From positions 1 through 61,568 of the forward strand of contig NZ_AXAZ01000049.1 of the NCBI RefSeq assembly GCF_000473065.1: DNA of 61,568 bases. Direction: 5' to 3'. Under the pieces are notes generated by a model. It was not told the DNA's origin and made no database searches. It worked only from the letters and a program-made list of their open reading frames with translations. Position numbers and translations under genes: made by a program. Source of the stretch: Bradyrhizobium sp. WSM1743 (GTDB taxonomy: Bacteria > Pseudomonadota > Alphaproteobacteria > Rhizobiales > Xanthobacteraceae). Position 1 is the first letter of the stretch; each line of letters opens with the position of its first letter. This document shows positions 20,411 through 28,007 of the stretch, piece by piece.

Positions 20411-20546
20411 CCCTGAGGCGCTCTTCATGGGCGCAGCGGCGCCCATGAAGAGCCTCGAAGGGCGACGGCCCCGCTGTATCCGGTCCGTTCATCCTTCGAG
20501 GCTTTTCCTGCGCTTGCAGCGCAGGAAAAGCACCTCAGGATGACGG
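20411..20546. repeat. Dispersed repeat with two strong hairpins
   Basis: The sequence runs CCTGAGGCGC ... CACCTCAGGATGACG. Two nested perfect stems are visible: GCTCTTCATGGGCGC / GCGCCCATGAAGAGC and GCTTTTCCTGCGC / GCGCAGGAAAAGC. It sits between convergent queA and asd, so it may serve as their shared terminator. The family is common in Bradyrhizobiaceae (from memory). Confidence 0.75.
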
Positions 20547-20558
20547 ATTGAGTGCGCG

Positions 20559-21584
20559 TTACGCCATCACCCGCTGCGGCAAGAGCTCCGCGATCTGCAC
20601 CGCATTCAATGCCGCGCCTTTGAGCAGTTGGTCCGCCGCCACGAACATCGAGATCGAATGTCCGGTGGGATCGCTGAGATCCTTGCGGATGCGGCCGACC
20701 AGGACGTCGTCCTGGCCCGAGGCGTCGATCGGCATCGGGAAGTAGTTCCTGGCGCGGTCATCGATCACCTTCACGCCGGGCGCTTGCGCCATGATGGCGC
20801 GGACCTGGTCCTCGGTGATCGGCTTCTCGCATTCGAAGGTGATGGCCTCACAATGGGCGCGCAGCACCGGCACGCGCACGCAGGTAACGCCGACGGCGAT
20901 GGTGTCGTCCTCGAAGATCTTGCGGGTCTCCTTGATGACCTTGGTCTCTTCGTCGTTGTAGCCGGTGTCAGGATCGACGGCGGTGTTGTGGTTGAAGAGG
21001 TTGAAGGCGTAGGGGTGCGGCATCACCTTGGGCGCATAGACCTGCCCATTGAGATTGGCGCGGGTGGACTCGACGAGCTCCTCCATCGCGGCGGCGCCGG
21101 CGCCGGAGGCGGCCTGATAGGTCGAGATGATCACGCGCTTGATGCGGTTCTTCTGATGGATCGGCCACAGCGGCACCAGCGCGGTGATCGCGGCGCAGTT
21201 CGGGTTCGCAATGATGCCCTTGTGGTCGCGGATGCGGCTCGCGTTGATCTCGGGGATCACCAGCGGCACGTTCGGGTCCATGCGGAAGGCCGAGGAGTTG
21301 TCGACCACGACGGCGCCGCCTTTGACCGCTACGGGTGCGAACTTCTTGGAGATGCTGCCGCCGGCGGAGAACAGGGCGATATCGACACCTTCGAAAGACT
21401 GCTCGGTCAGTTCCTCGATGACGACGTTCTGCCCGCGGAACGACACCGTCTTGCCGGCGGAGCGGGCGCTGGCCAGCGCCTTGAGCTTACTGATGCGAAA
21501 GCCGCGCTTGTCCATGGTGGCGATGAACTCGGCGCCTACCGCACCGGTGACGCCGACAATCGCGACGACGGGATCGTTACTCAC
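20559..21584 (-). CDS. asd: Aspartate-semialdehyde dehydrogenase
   Basis: 341 residues from a GTG start. The enzyme reduces aspartyl phosphate to aspartate semialdehyde, the branch point to lysine/diaminopimelate, methionine and threonine. It has VAIVGVTGAVGAEF (NADP-binding), FSAGGSISKKFAPVA, and NPNCAAITALVPLWP with the catalytic cysteine. I prefer the GTG at 21584 because GGAGGACAAA precedes it with good spacing, although an ATG lies four codons upstream. A threonine-codon-rich leader ORF and an intrinsic terminator lie upstream (21616-21789), so the gene is probably controlled by attenuation. Confidence 0.95.
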   Translation of the reverse strand: MSNDPVVAIVGVTGAVGAEFIATMDKRGFRISKLKALASARSAGKTVSFRGQNVVIEELTEQSFEGVDIALFSAGGSISKKFAPVAVKGGAVVVDNSSAFRMDPNVPLVIPEINASRIRDHKGIIANPNCAAITALVPLWPIHQKNRIKRVIISTYQAASGAGAAAMEELVESTRANLNGQVYAPKVMPHPYAFNLFNHNTAVDPDTGYNDEETKVIKETRKIFEDDTIAVGVTCVRVPVLRAHCEAITFECEKPITEDQVRAIMAQAPGVKVIDDRARNYFPMPIDASGQDDVLVGRIRKDLSDPTGHSISMFVAADQLLKGAALNAVQIAELLPQRVMA

Positions 21585-21615
21585 TTTGTCCTCCATTGCA
21601 TTGAGAATTCAGACA

Positions 21616-21649
21616 ACAAAAAAGCCCCGGACCATCGAGGGCGGGGCTT
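21616..21649 (-). terminator. Candidate attenuator terminator before asd
   Basis: On the minus strand AAGCCCCG / CGGGGCTT forms an 8-bp stem, followed directly by TTTTTTG. It lies between the threonine-rich leader ORF and the asd start, and is oriented to stop leader transcripts before asd. An alternative pairing of CGGGG in the leader ORF with CCCCG of this stem could act as antiterminator. Confidence 0.75.
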
Positions 21650-21680
21650 GCCGTAGAGTTGATGCGTTTAAGTCGACGAC

Positions 21681-21752
21681 CTACGTGCGCACGCCTCCCC
21701 GGGCCCCTGAGGCCGTGGTGGTTTTGGTCGTGCGTTTGGTGGTCGTGAACAT
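21681..21752 (-). CDS. Threonine-rich leader peptide upstream of asd
   Basis: 23 codons: ATG TTC, three Thr, Lys Arg, two Thr, Lys, three Thr, then A-S-G-A-R-G-G-V-R, one Thr and TAG. Nine of 23 codons are threonine, in three clusters near the start. No clear Shine-Dalgarno precedes the ATG, but a promoter lies so close that the A of ATG would be near +1, so a leaderless mRNA is likely. A terminator follows 31 nt after the stop. The layout is that of amino-acid attenuator leader peptides; threonine is one end product of the Asd pathway. Confidence 0.7.
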   Translation of the reverse strand: MFTTTKRTTKTTTASGARGGVRT

Positions 21753-21760
21753 GGCGGCGA

Positions 21761-21789
21761 CTTATGCGGGAGAGTCTTGCGGCCGTCAA
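21761..21789 (-). promoter_or_regulatory. Promoter of the asd leader
   Basis: Read on the minus strand: TTGACG (21789-21784), a 17-bp spacer, then CATAAG (21766-21761), then 8 nt to the ATG of the leader ORF. Spacing is ideal for a housekeeping sigma factor and predicts transcription starting at or next to the ATG. Confidence 0.65.
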
Positions 21790-21830
21790 TGGCTTTTCGC
21801 CCCGGTCGATGCCGGGGAGCGGGCCCGCCG

Positions 21831-22433
21831 CTATTTGGCCCGTGCGCCCGGCGGCTCCAGAATGACCTCCTTGAGATCGTCGCCGCTGATCACGACGATC
21901 GCAAAATTGAGCCGGCCGCGTTCGCGCACCAACCCGCCGCTGATGGCCTTGCCCGAGGCTGCGCGCTCGGCGACGCGTACGGCATCGGCGAGGCGATGCC
22001 TGATCGCGCCGAGCGCTGCGAGATTGCTGCGGTCCTCGTGGTCGAGCTCAGTGAGGGGCAGGGCGGCTTCGCCGCCGACGAGCTCGCCGGTCGAAGCATT
22101 GATGGTGTGGCGCCAGATCCGGTCGTTGTGCAGGGTCTTGACCCGGTAGACCGGCACGCCCGAGCCGCCGTCGAAACTCACATCCGCCGTCGTGGCGCCG
22201 GCATGGCGGGCTTCCGCGATCGCCATGGCCTGGCTGATCGTGATCGACGAGCTGCGGAATCGTTCGATTTCGCGGCTGACCGCCTGGCGGTCCACCTCAG
22301 CATCACCATCTGTCTCGCTGTGAAGCGCGGCCGGCGTGCCCGCGGTCACGATTGCCTGTGCCGGCGCGGTGATGAGCAGCGCGGGCAAGGCGATCGCAAG
22401 CAGTTGCGAGGTCCATCGTTTGGCTGTCGTCAT
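21831..22433 (-). CDS. Exported PepSY-domain protein
   Basis: 200 residues from the ATG at 22433. The signal peptide (MTTAKRWTSQLLAIALPALLITAPAQA) is followed by a PepSY unit (ITISQAMAIAEARHAGATTADVSF, then VPVYRVKTLHNDRIWRHTINASTGELV). A second, weaker unit follows (LAALGAIRHRLADAVRVAERAASGKAI, then RLNFAIVVISGDDLKEVIL). PepSY domains are found in peptidase inhibitors and redox-associated membrane proteins; the role here is open. An operator-like palindrome lies 171 bp upstream, and a similar one precedes the neighbouring patatin gene. Confidence 0.75.
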   Translation of the reverse strand: MTTAKRWTSQLLAIALPALLITAPAQAIVTAGTPAALHSETDGDAEVDRQAVSREIERFRSSSITISQAMAIAEARHAGATTADVSFDGGSGVPVYRVKTLHNDRIWRHTINASTGELVGGEAALPLTELDHEDRSNLAALGAIRHRLADAVRVAERAASGKAISGGLVRERGRLNFAIVVISGDDLKEVILEPPGARAK

Positions 22434-22603
22434 GCTCGAAACCCTCGGCCAGCGAGTGTGCCGGATGATCGTAAAGAATTCGCGGCCGGCCTTGGGCATC
22501 GGCCGGCCGCGGAGCGCCGCGGGGGCTGTACCCGCCGTGACGATCGAAGCGGTCCGGACCTCTTTGGGGCTGGTGAAAAAGCGACCCGTACCGCCTTATA
22601 ACT

Positions 22604-22622
22604 AAACCATACCGTATCGTTT
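22604..22622. promoter_or_regulatory. Palindromic operator-like site (TetR type), site 1
   Basis: AAACCATAC-C-GTATCGTTT is a 19-bp palindrome with one mismatch. A second copy with the same right arm (GTATCGTTT) lies at 24824-24842. The two sites flank the tetR-patatin block, which makes the neighbouring TetR protein the likely binder (inference). Confidence 0.5.
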
Positions 22623-22684
22623 TATTTTGGTCAATGACGCCGCGCCGTCCGCCCTGGGGGAAAGCACGCGAGCTCACGGAATTG

Positions 22685-23437
22685 TCAGCGGGAGGAGCGG
22701 CGCCGCGGCGTGAGTTTGGGGGCGTCCTGGACGCGGTCGGCTGGCCCCAGCGCGCCGGCCAGGAACAGCTTGATCGCCGCGCGCATGCGCTTTTCGGCGG
22801 CCTTCAGCTCCAGCGCCGTTCCGAACGTCGCCATGCGGTGGGTGTGACCGACGACGACGTCGAGGAACACCTCGGCTGCAATGGTGGTATCTTCGACATC
22901 GAGCGCACCTTGCGCCACCAGATGGTCGAAGAAGCGCGCGGTGGTGGCGACGGCCTTGAGCCAGCCTTCCTCCTTGCCGAGCTTGGCGACATCGGGGAAG
23001 TTGATGGCCTGCGACGTCATTATGCGGCTGAAAGCGACGGCGTCGGGACCGCAGGTGAAGGTCAGCATCTCGCGTCCGATCTCGACCAGCCGCTGCTCGA
23101 CCGAGATGTTCGAGGCGCTGGAGAGCTGTGTCTCCGCCGCCGCGGAGAGCGGCGCAAGCCAGCGTGCGATCTCGCGCCTCAGCACCGCCGCAAACAGCCC
23201 GCGCTTGTCGCCATAGCGGGAATAGACCGTGGGCTTGCTCACCCGCGCCGCTTCCGCGACCGCATCGAGCGAGGTCGCGTCAAAGCCGCGGTCCAGGAAG
23301 AGGCGCGTGGCGACCTCGATCAGCCGCTGGTCGCGCTCGATCGCGGCTGACTTCGTTGGCCGGCCGCCGCGCGATTTCGGCACCTCGCGCCGTGGCGCTG
23401 CCGGTCTTGTCCTGGTCGCAGTCAATCCCATGCCCAA
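22685..23437 (-). CDS. TetR-family transcriptional regulator
   Basis: 250 residues. After a basic tail (GRPTKSAAIERDQRL) the HTH domain reads IEVATRLFLDRGFDATSLDAVAEAARVSKPTVYSRYGDKRGLFAAVLRREI, matching TetR_N closely. The C-terminal ligand domain is all-helical (WLKAVATTARFFDHLVAQGALDVEDTTIAAEVFLDVVVG). The inducer is unknown. Two near-identical palindromes at 22604 and 24824 are good candidates for its operators, so it may control the PepSY and patatin genes. It lies 128 bp downstream of the patatin gene on the same strand, and the start could be at M1 or M3. Confidence 0.9.
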   Translation of the reverse strand: MGMGLTATRTRPAAPRREVPKSRGGRPTKSAAIERDQRLIEVATRLFLDRGFDATSLDAVAEAARVSKPTVYSRYGDKRGLFAAVLRREIARWLAPLSAAAETQLSSASNISVEQRLVEIGREMLTFTCGPDAVAFSRIMTSQAINFPDVAKLGKEEGWLKAVATTARFFDHLVAQGALDVEDTTIAAEVFLDVVVGHTHRMATFGTALELKAAEKRMRAAIKLFLAGALGPADRVQDAPKLTPRRRSSR

Positions 23438-23565
23438 TGATTCCTGCGCGTTTCTGGCGGTCGTCTTTGCTCTATAACGCGCAGCAACCGGGGCGTCATC
23501 GCGAATCTGGCCGAATTGGCCGTATCGTCAACGGTCTCGATACGACCTCGTTCCCTCGTGCCGGC

Positions 23566-24750
23566 TCACGGAAGCGTCGAGGTCCAGGCCTGCCCGGATG
23601 CAGCCTTCTCGTATCCGTACTGATACAGCGCCCGCATATAGGCGGTATCGAACCCTTCCGAGGGCGGGGCGGGGTAATCGCGCGCGATGTAGGAGAGATG
23701 GAAGCCCAGTCGGTTGCGCTTGGCGAAATCGTAGGTCGAGAAGATGATCGAGCGCGTCTGCGATTGGGTGATCGCCGACAGGCTGCGTGAGGCAACGTCG
23801 ATGGTGCCGTTGGAGACGAGTTCGAAGTTGCGTTCGATCTTCTTGTTGACGAGGATGTAGATGTCCATCCTCGCATTGCCGGGCAGACGGCCGTTCTGGA
23901 ACAACAGGGCTTCCGGCAAGGTCAGCACCGGCGCCGTCACGCCGCCGTCGACATGCATCTCCTGAAACTTGCGGCCCTGGCCTTCGGCGTCGATCATGAT
24001 CGGCGGAAACACCAGCGGAATGCTGGCGGAGGCCGCCATCACGTCGCGAAACAGTTTTAGGGCCTCGGGCGTTCCGACTGCGGCGATCTTGCCCATGTCC
24101 CAGATCGCGGTGCGCTGGGTGTCGAGATCGGTCGTCACCACCAATAGCTTCCGCCCCTTCGCGTGCTCGCGCGCGACCTGCGCCATTATTTCCGGACCGA
24201 CATAGCGTGCGACCAGCTCGCGCAGGCGCGTGTTGCCGAACAGGCCGGATCCGAACAGCACGCGCATGATGCTGGGATCGTTCAGGAGGCTCTCCGCGAT
24301 GCCGCTGGTGTAGACCTCCTTCAGCGTATCGTCATATTGCGAGCCGAGAAACGCGAAGGGCGCGATCAGGCCCCCGGTGCTGACGCCCGAGACGACCGAG
24401 AAGGTCGGACGGGTTCTGGCCGCGGTCCAGCCGTTGAGCACGCCGACGCCATAGGCGCCATCGGCGCCGCCGCCGGAGAGCGCCAGATAGGTTTTCGTCG
24501 CGGTACCGGTGTCCTTCTCGAAGCTGAATTTCGTGACGGGCTCGTCGGCGTAGCGCCGGAGGCCGTCGATATCCAGCACGCGCGAGACGCTGGCTTCAGC
24601 GGCCGTGTAGGGCGTGCGGGGCAGGGAGGTGCAGGCGCCGAGCGCCAAGCTGCAGATCAGGACCAGCAATTCGACCAGGCCGACACCTCTCTGCCTGATC
24701 CGATCACGCGAGGAGACGGATGCGTCGGTCGAACACGAAGGATACGGCAT
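23566..24750 (-). CDS. Patatin-like phospholipase lipoprotein
   Basis: 394 residues. A lipoprotein signal ends in LALGACTS, so the protein is probably anchored in the envelope. The patatin domain has the oxyanion motif (LALSGGGADGAYGVGVLNGW), the nucleophile elbow GVSTG and the second catalytic residue in HVDGGV, making a Ser-Asp dyad. Patatins hydrolyse acyl esters of phospholipids. An operator-like palindrome lies about 75-90 bp upstream of the start. The gene may be co-regulated with tetR downstream. Confidence 0.88.
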   Translation of the reverse strand: MPYPSCSTDASVSSRDRIRQRGVGLVELLVLICSLALGACTSLPRTPYTAAEASVSRVLDIDGLRRYADEPVTKFSFEKDTGTATKTYLALSGGGADGAYGVGVLNGWTAARTRPTFSVVSGVSTGGLIAPFAFLGSQYDDTLKEVYTSGIAESLLNDPSIMRVLFGSGLFGNTRLRELVARYVGPEIMAQVAREHAKGRKLLVVTTDLDTQRTAIWDMGKIAAVGTPEALKLFRDVMAASASIPLVFPPIMIDAEGQGRKFQEMHVDGGVTAPVLTLPEALLFQNGRLPGNARMDIYILVNKKIERNFELVSNGTIDVASRSLSAITQSQTRSIIFSTYDFAKRNRLGFHLSYIARDYPAPPSEGFDTAYMRALYQYGYEKAASGQAWTSTLP

Positions 24751-24823
24751 TGTCGTTGGCTGGCGATCACGCGTCTACCGCCGCCGGCAAATTCGCCGCG
24801 GCATCTCGTCCAGCCCCAAGACG

Positions 24824-24842
24824 AAACTACACTGTATCGTTT
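24824..24842. promoter_or_regulatory. Palindromic operator-like site (TetR type), site 2
   Basis: AAACTACAC-T-GTATCGTTT has the same 9-bp right arm as site 1 at 22604 and a left arm that matches the inverse at 7 of 9 positions. It lies 74 bp upstream of the patatin start, between that gene and tgt. Confidence 0.5.
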
Positions 24843-24965
24843 TGTTTATCAAGGGGGGACGAGCACCTTCCTCGCGCTGCTTGGTGTCCCAGTCTGAAGC
24901 ACAAACCGGCCGGAGCGCGGCCTGGCGGGTTGATCGGCCCCCTCCGACACGCAATAAGCACCGCC

Positions 24966-26111
24966 ATGAATCCCGACAATGACCTTCCCAATCACTTTGA
25001 GTTGCTCGCCACCGATGGCGCCGCGCGCACCGGGCGGCTGACCACCCCGCACGGCGTGGTGCGGACGCCGGCCTTCATGCCGGTCGGCACCGCCGGTGCC
25101 ATGAAGGGCATGCACTGGCGCGAGGTGCGCGATGCCGGCGCCGACATCGTGCTCGGCAACACCTACCACCTGATGCTGCGTCCGAGCGCCGAGCGGATCG
25201 CGGCGCTCGGCGGCCTGCAGCGGTTCACCGGCTGGAACGGGCCGATGCTGACGGATTCCGGGGGCTTCCAGGTGATGTCGCTGTCGGATCTGCGCAAAGT
25301 CAGCGAGAACGCCGTTACGTTCCGCTCGCATATCGACGGCGCCAAGGTCGAGCTGTCGCCGGAGCGCTCGATCGAGGTGCAGCGTTTGCTCGGCTCCGAC
25401 ATCGCCATGCAGATGGACGAATGCGTGCGGCTGCCTGCCGAGCGCGCCGACATCGAGCGCGCCATGCATTTGTCGCTGCGCTGGGCGGAGAGAAGCAAGC
25501 GCGCCTTCGCGAGCGCCCCGGACGGCTACATGCTGTTCGGCATCGTGCAGGGCGGCGACGTGCCGCAGCTTCGTCATGTGAGTGCTACAGGCCTGGTCGC
25601 GATCGGCTTCCACGGCTATGCGATCGGCGGCCTTGCCGTCGGCGAGCCGCAGGCGGTGATGCTGGCGATGATCGATGAGACCGCGCCGTTGCTGCCGCGA
25701 GAGCGGCCGCGCTACCTCATGGGGGTCGGCACGCCCGACGACATCCTCGAAGCGGTGAAGCGCGGCATCGACATGTTCGATTGCGTGATGCCGACCCGCA
25801 ATGGCCGGCACGGCGTCGCGTTCACGCGCTTCGGTCAGGTGAATTTGCGCAATGCGCGCCACGCCGACGATCCGCGTCCGCTCGATGAGGAGAGCTCGTG
25901 GCCGTCGGCGCGCAACTACGCGCGCGCCTATCTGCACCATCTCGTCAAGGCGGGCGAGACGCTGGGAGCGATGCTGCTGTCCGAAATCAATATCGCTTAC
26001 TACCAGTCCCTGATGCAGGGCATCAGGGACGCGATCGCACACGGAAAGTTCGACGAGTTCTATCAGCGCACGCGCGAGGACTGGGCGAGGGGCGACATCG
26101 CTCCACACTAG
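24966..26111 (+). CDS. tgt: tRNA-guanine transglycosylase, zinc site lost
   Basis: 381 residues. Tgt exchanges guanine 34 for preQ1 in tRNAs with GUN anticodons. Substrate-pocket motifs are intact: HGVVRTPAFMPVGT, GNTYHLMLRPS, MLTDSGGFQVMSL (catalytic base Asp) and GIDMFDCVMPTRNGRHG (nucleophile Asp). The zinc site is not. Where Tgt enzymes have PLD-x-E-C-x-C-x-x-C this protein has PLDEESSWPSARNYARAYLHHL, so the three cysteines read Ser, Trp and Ala. The zinc histidine in the TEHNIAFYQ-like helix is Ile (SEINIAYYQ). The overall fold motifs around the site are kept. The start at 24966 fits the family. Confidence 0.95.
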   Translation: MNPDNDLPNHFELLATDGAARTGRLTTPHGVVRTPAFMPVGTAGAMKGMHWREVRDAGADIVLGNTYHLMLRPSAERIAALGGLQRFTGWNGPMLTDSGGFQVMSLSDLRKVSENAVTFRSHIDGAKVELSPERSIEVQRLLGSDIAMQMDECVRLPAERADIERAMHLSLRWAERSKRAFASAPDGYMLFGIVQGGDVPQLRHVSATGLVAIGFHGYAIGGLAVGEPQAVMLAMIDETAPLLPRERPRYLMGVGTPDDILEAVKRGIDMFDCVMPTRNGRHGVAFTRFGQVNLRNARHADDPRPLDEESSWPSARNYARAYLHHLVKAGETLGAMLLSEINIAYYQSLMQGIRDAIAHGKFDEFYQRTREDWARGDIAPH

Positions 26112-26112
26112 A

Positions 26113-26331
26113 TCAGTTGCAGGTGAAGCGATGCTTGACGGCGTGCTTGGTCACGAAGCCGTAGCCGCAATTATCGCAGGTCCAGAGATAGCTGATCATG
26201 TGGTCCGAGACGTAGGCGGATGCTTCGGCGGCGACCATGGAGTCGGCGCAGACAGGGCAGGTGGGCAATTCGCTGCAACGCGGATCGCGGTTGGTCGCGA
26301 CGGTCGACATCACTTCAGCAACTGCTGACAT
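26113..26331 (-). CDS. Small zinc-ribbon protein
   Basis: 72 residues with GGAGGTCACC well placed before the ATG. Two CxxC pairs (TCPVCADSM and TCDNCGYGF) about 30 residues apart fit a zinc ribbon. The tail VTKHAVKHRFTCN ends in another cysteine. It converges with tgt, the stop codons being 1 bp apart. The function is unknown; small zinc ribbons of this kind are numerous in rhizobia. Confidence 0.75.
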   Translation of the reverse strand: MSAVAEVMSTVATNRDPRCSELPTCPVCADSMVAAEASAYVSDHMISYLWTCDNCGYGFVTKHAVKHRFTCN

Positions 26332-26550
26332 CGTGGTGACCTCCCTGCTTTGAGACGTAAGTCTAACATAAGCAGAATCAGTTGACGAGGTCGCAACACA
26401 AATGCGTTGGTTTTCTGATCTTTGCCGCTCACGTGATTTTGCAATGCAGCGTATTTAACATGTGCCGCATTGTCGCTTGCGTGTCGCCGCAAGCTGTCCG
26501 TAACTGCGAGAATGGTCGCGACTGCAGATCGTCGCCACAGGGAGTTCATC

Positions 26551-27528
<978 letters not shown>

Positions 27529-27531
27529 GAC

Positions 27532-27771
27532 ATGGCGGATCAACCGAGGCGGCCGCGTACGCTTGGCGATGCCAGAACGGAAGCCGAGGCGGCGTTCAAG
27601 AAGGTGACGGCGAAGGTCGCCGCGGCGCCCCCCAAACAGAACGCCGTTCCTGGCATCAAGGAGCAGGTCACGCTGCGCATCGACCAGGACGTGCTGGAGT
27701 TCTTCCAGGAGGGCGGTCCCGGCTGGCAGGACCGTATCAACGAGGCGCTGCGCAAGGCGGCCGGGAAGTAA
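27532..27771 (+). CDS. BrnA-like antitoxin-family protein without visible toxin
   Basis: 79 residues. The C-terminal half (KEQVTLRIDQDVLEFFQEGG, then WQDRINEALRKAA) has the pattern of BrnA antitoxins, a ribbon-helix-helix-like fold: strand R-I-D, acidic D-x-x-x-x-F and the final W-Q-x-x-I-N-x-x-L-R. BrnA normally pairs with the BrnT ribonuclease encoded just upstream; here the upstream gene is cysK (3 bp gap) and no BrnT is seen. It may be a solitary DNA-binding protein co-expressed with cysK. Confidence 0.7.
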   Translation: MADQPRRPRTLGDARTEAEAAFKKVTAKVAAAPPKQNAVPGIKEQVTLRIDQDVLEFFQEGGPGWQDRINEALRKAAGK

Positions 27772-27824
27772 GCGATCGGTCCTCAGGCTGGGACGCTCCT
27801 GTGCTCGCATCTGTATCCCAACCT

Positions 27825-27904
27825 CGTCATTGCGAGCGAAGCGAAGCAATCCAGGCTGCCACCGCCGGGGGATTCTGGATTGCTCCGCTACGCTCGCAAT
27901 GACG
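27825..27904. repeat. Palindromic dispersed repeat
   Basis: The outer arms CGTCATTGCGAGCG and CGCTCGCAATGACG are exact inverse copies, with GAAGCAATCCAG / CTGGATTGCT inside. This repeat type is widespread in alphaproteobacterial intergenic DNA. It lies between convergent genes. Confidence 0.75.
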
Positions 27905-27944
27905 GGGTGAGCGGCAGCACTGTCCTTCTTCTTGTCAGAAAGAA

Positions 27945-27968
27945 AAAACCCGGCGTGAGCCGGGCTTT
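27945..27968. terminator. Terminator between the BrnA-like and caspase-like genes
   Basis: The stem CCCGGC-GTGA-GCCGGG is flanked by AAAAAA on the left and CTTTTG on the right, so it can work in both directions. A second GTGAGCCGGGCTTTTG copy follows immediately and may be a partial duplication. Confidence 0.65.
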
Positions 27969-28007
27969 TGCGTGAGCCGGGCTTTTGCTTGAGCGACGGG
28001 CCTTGCC

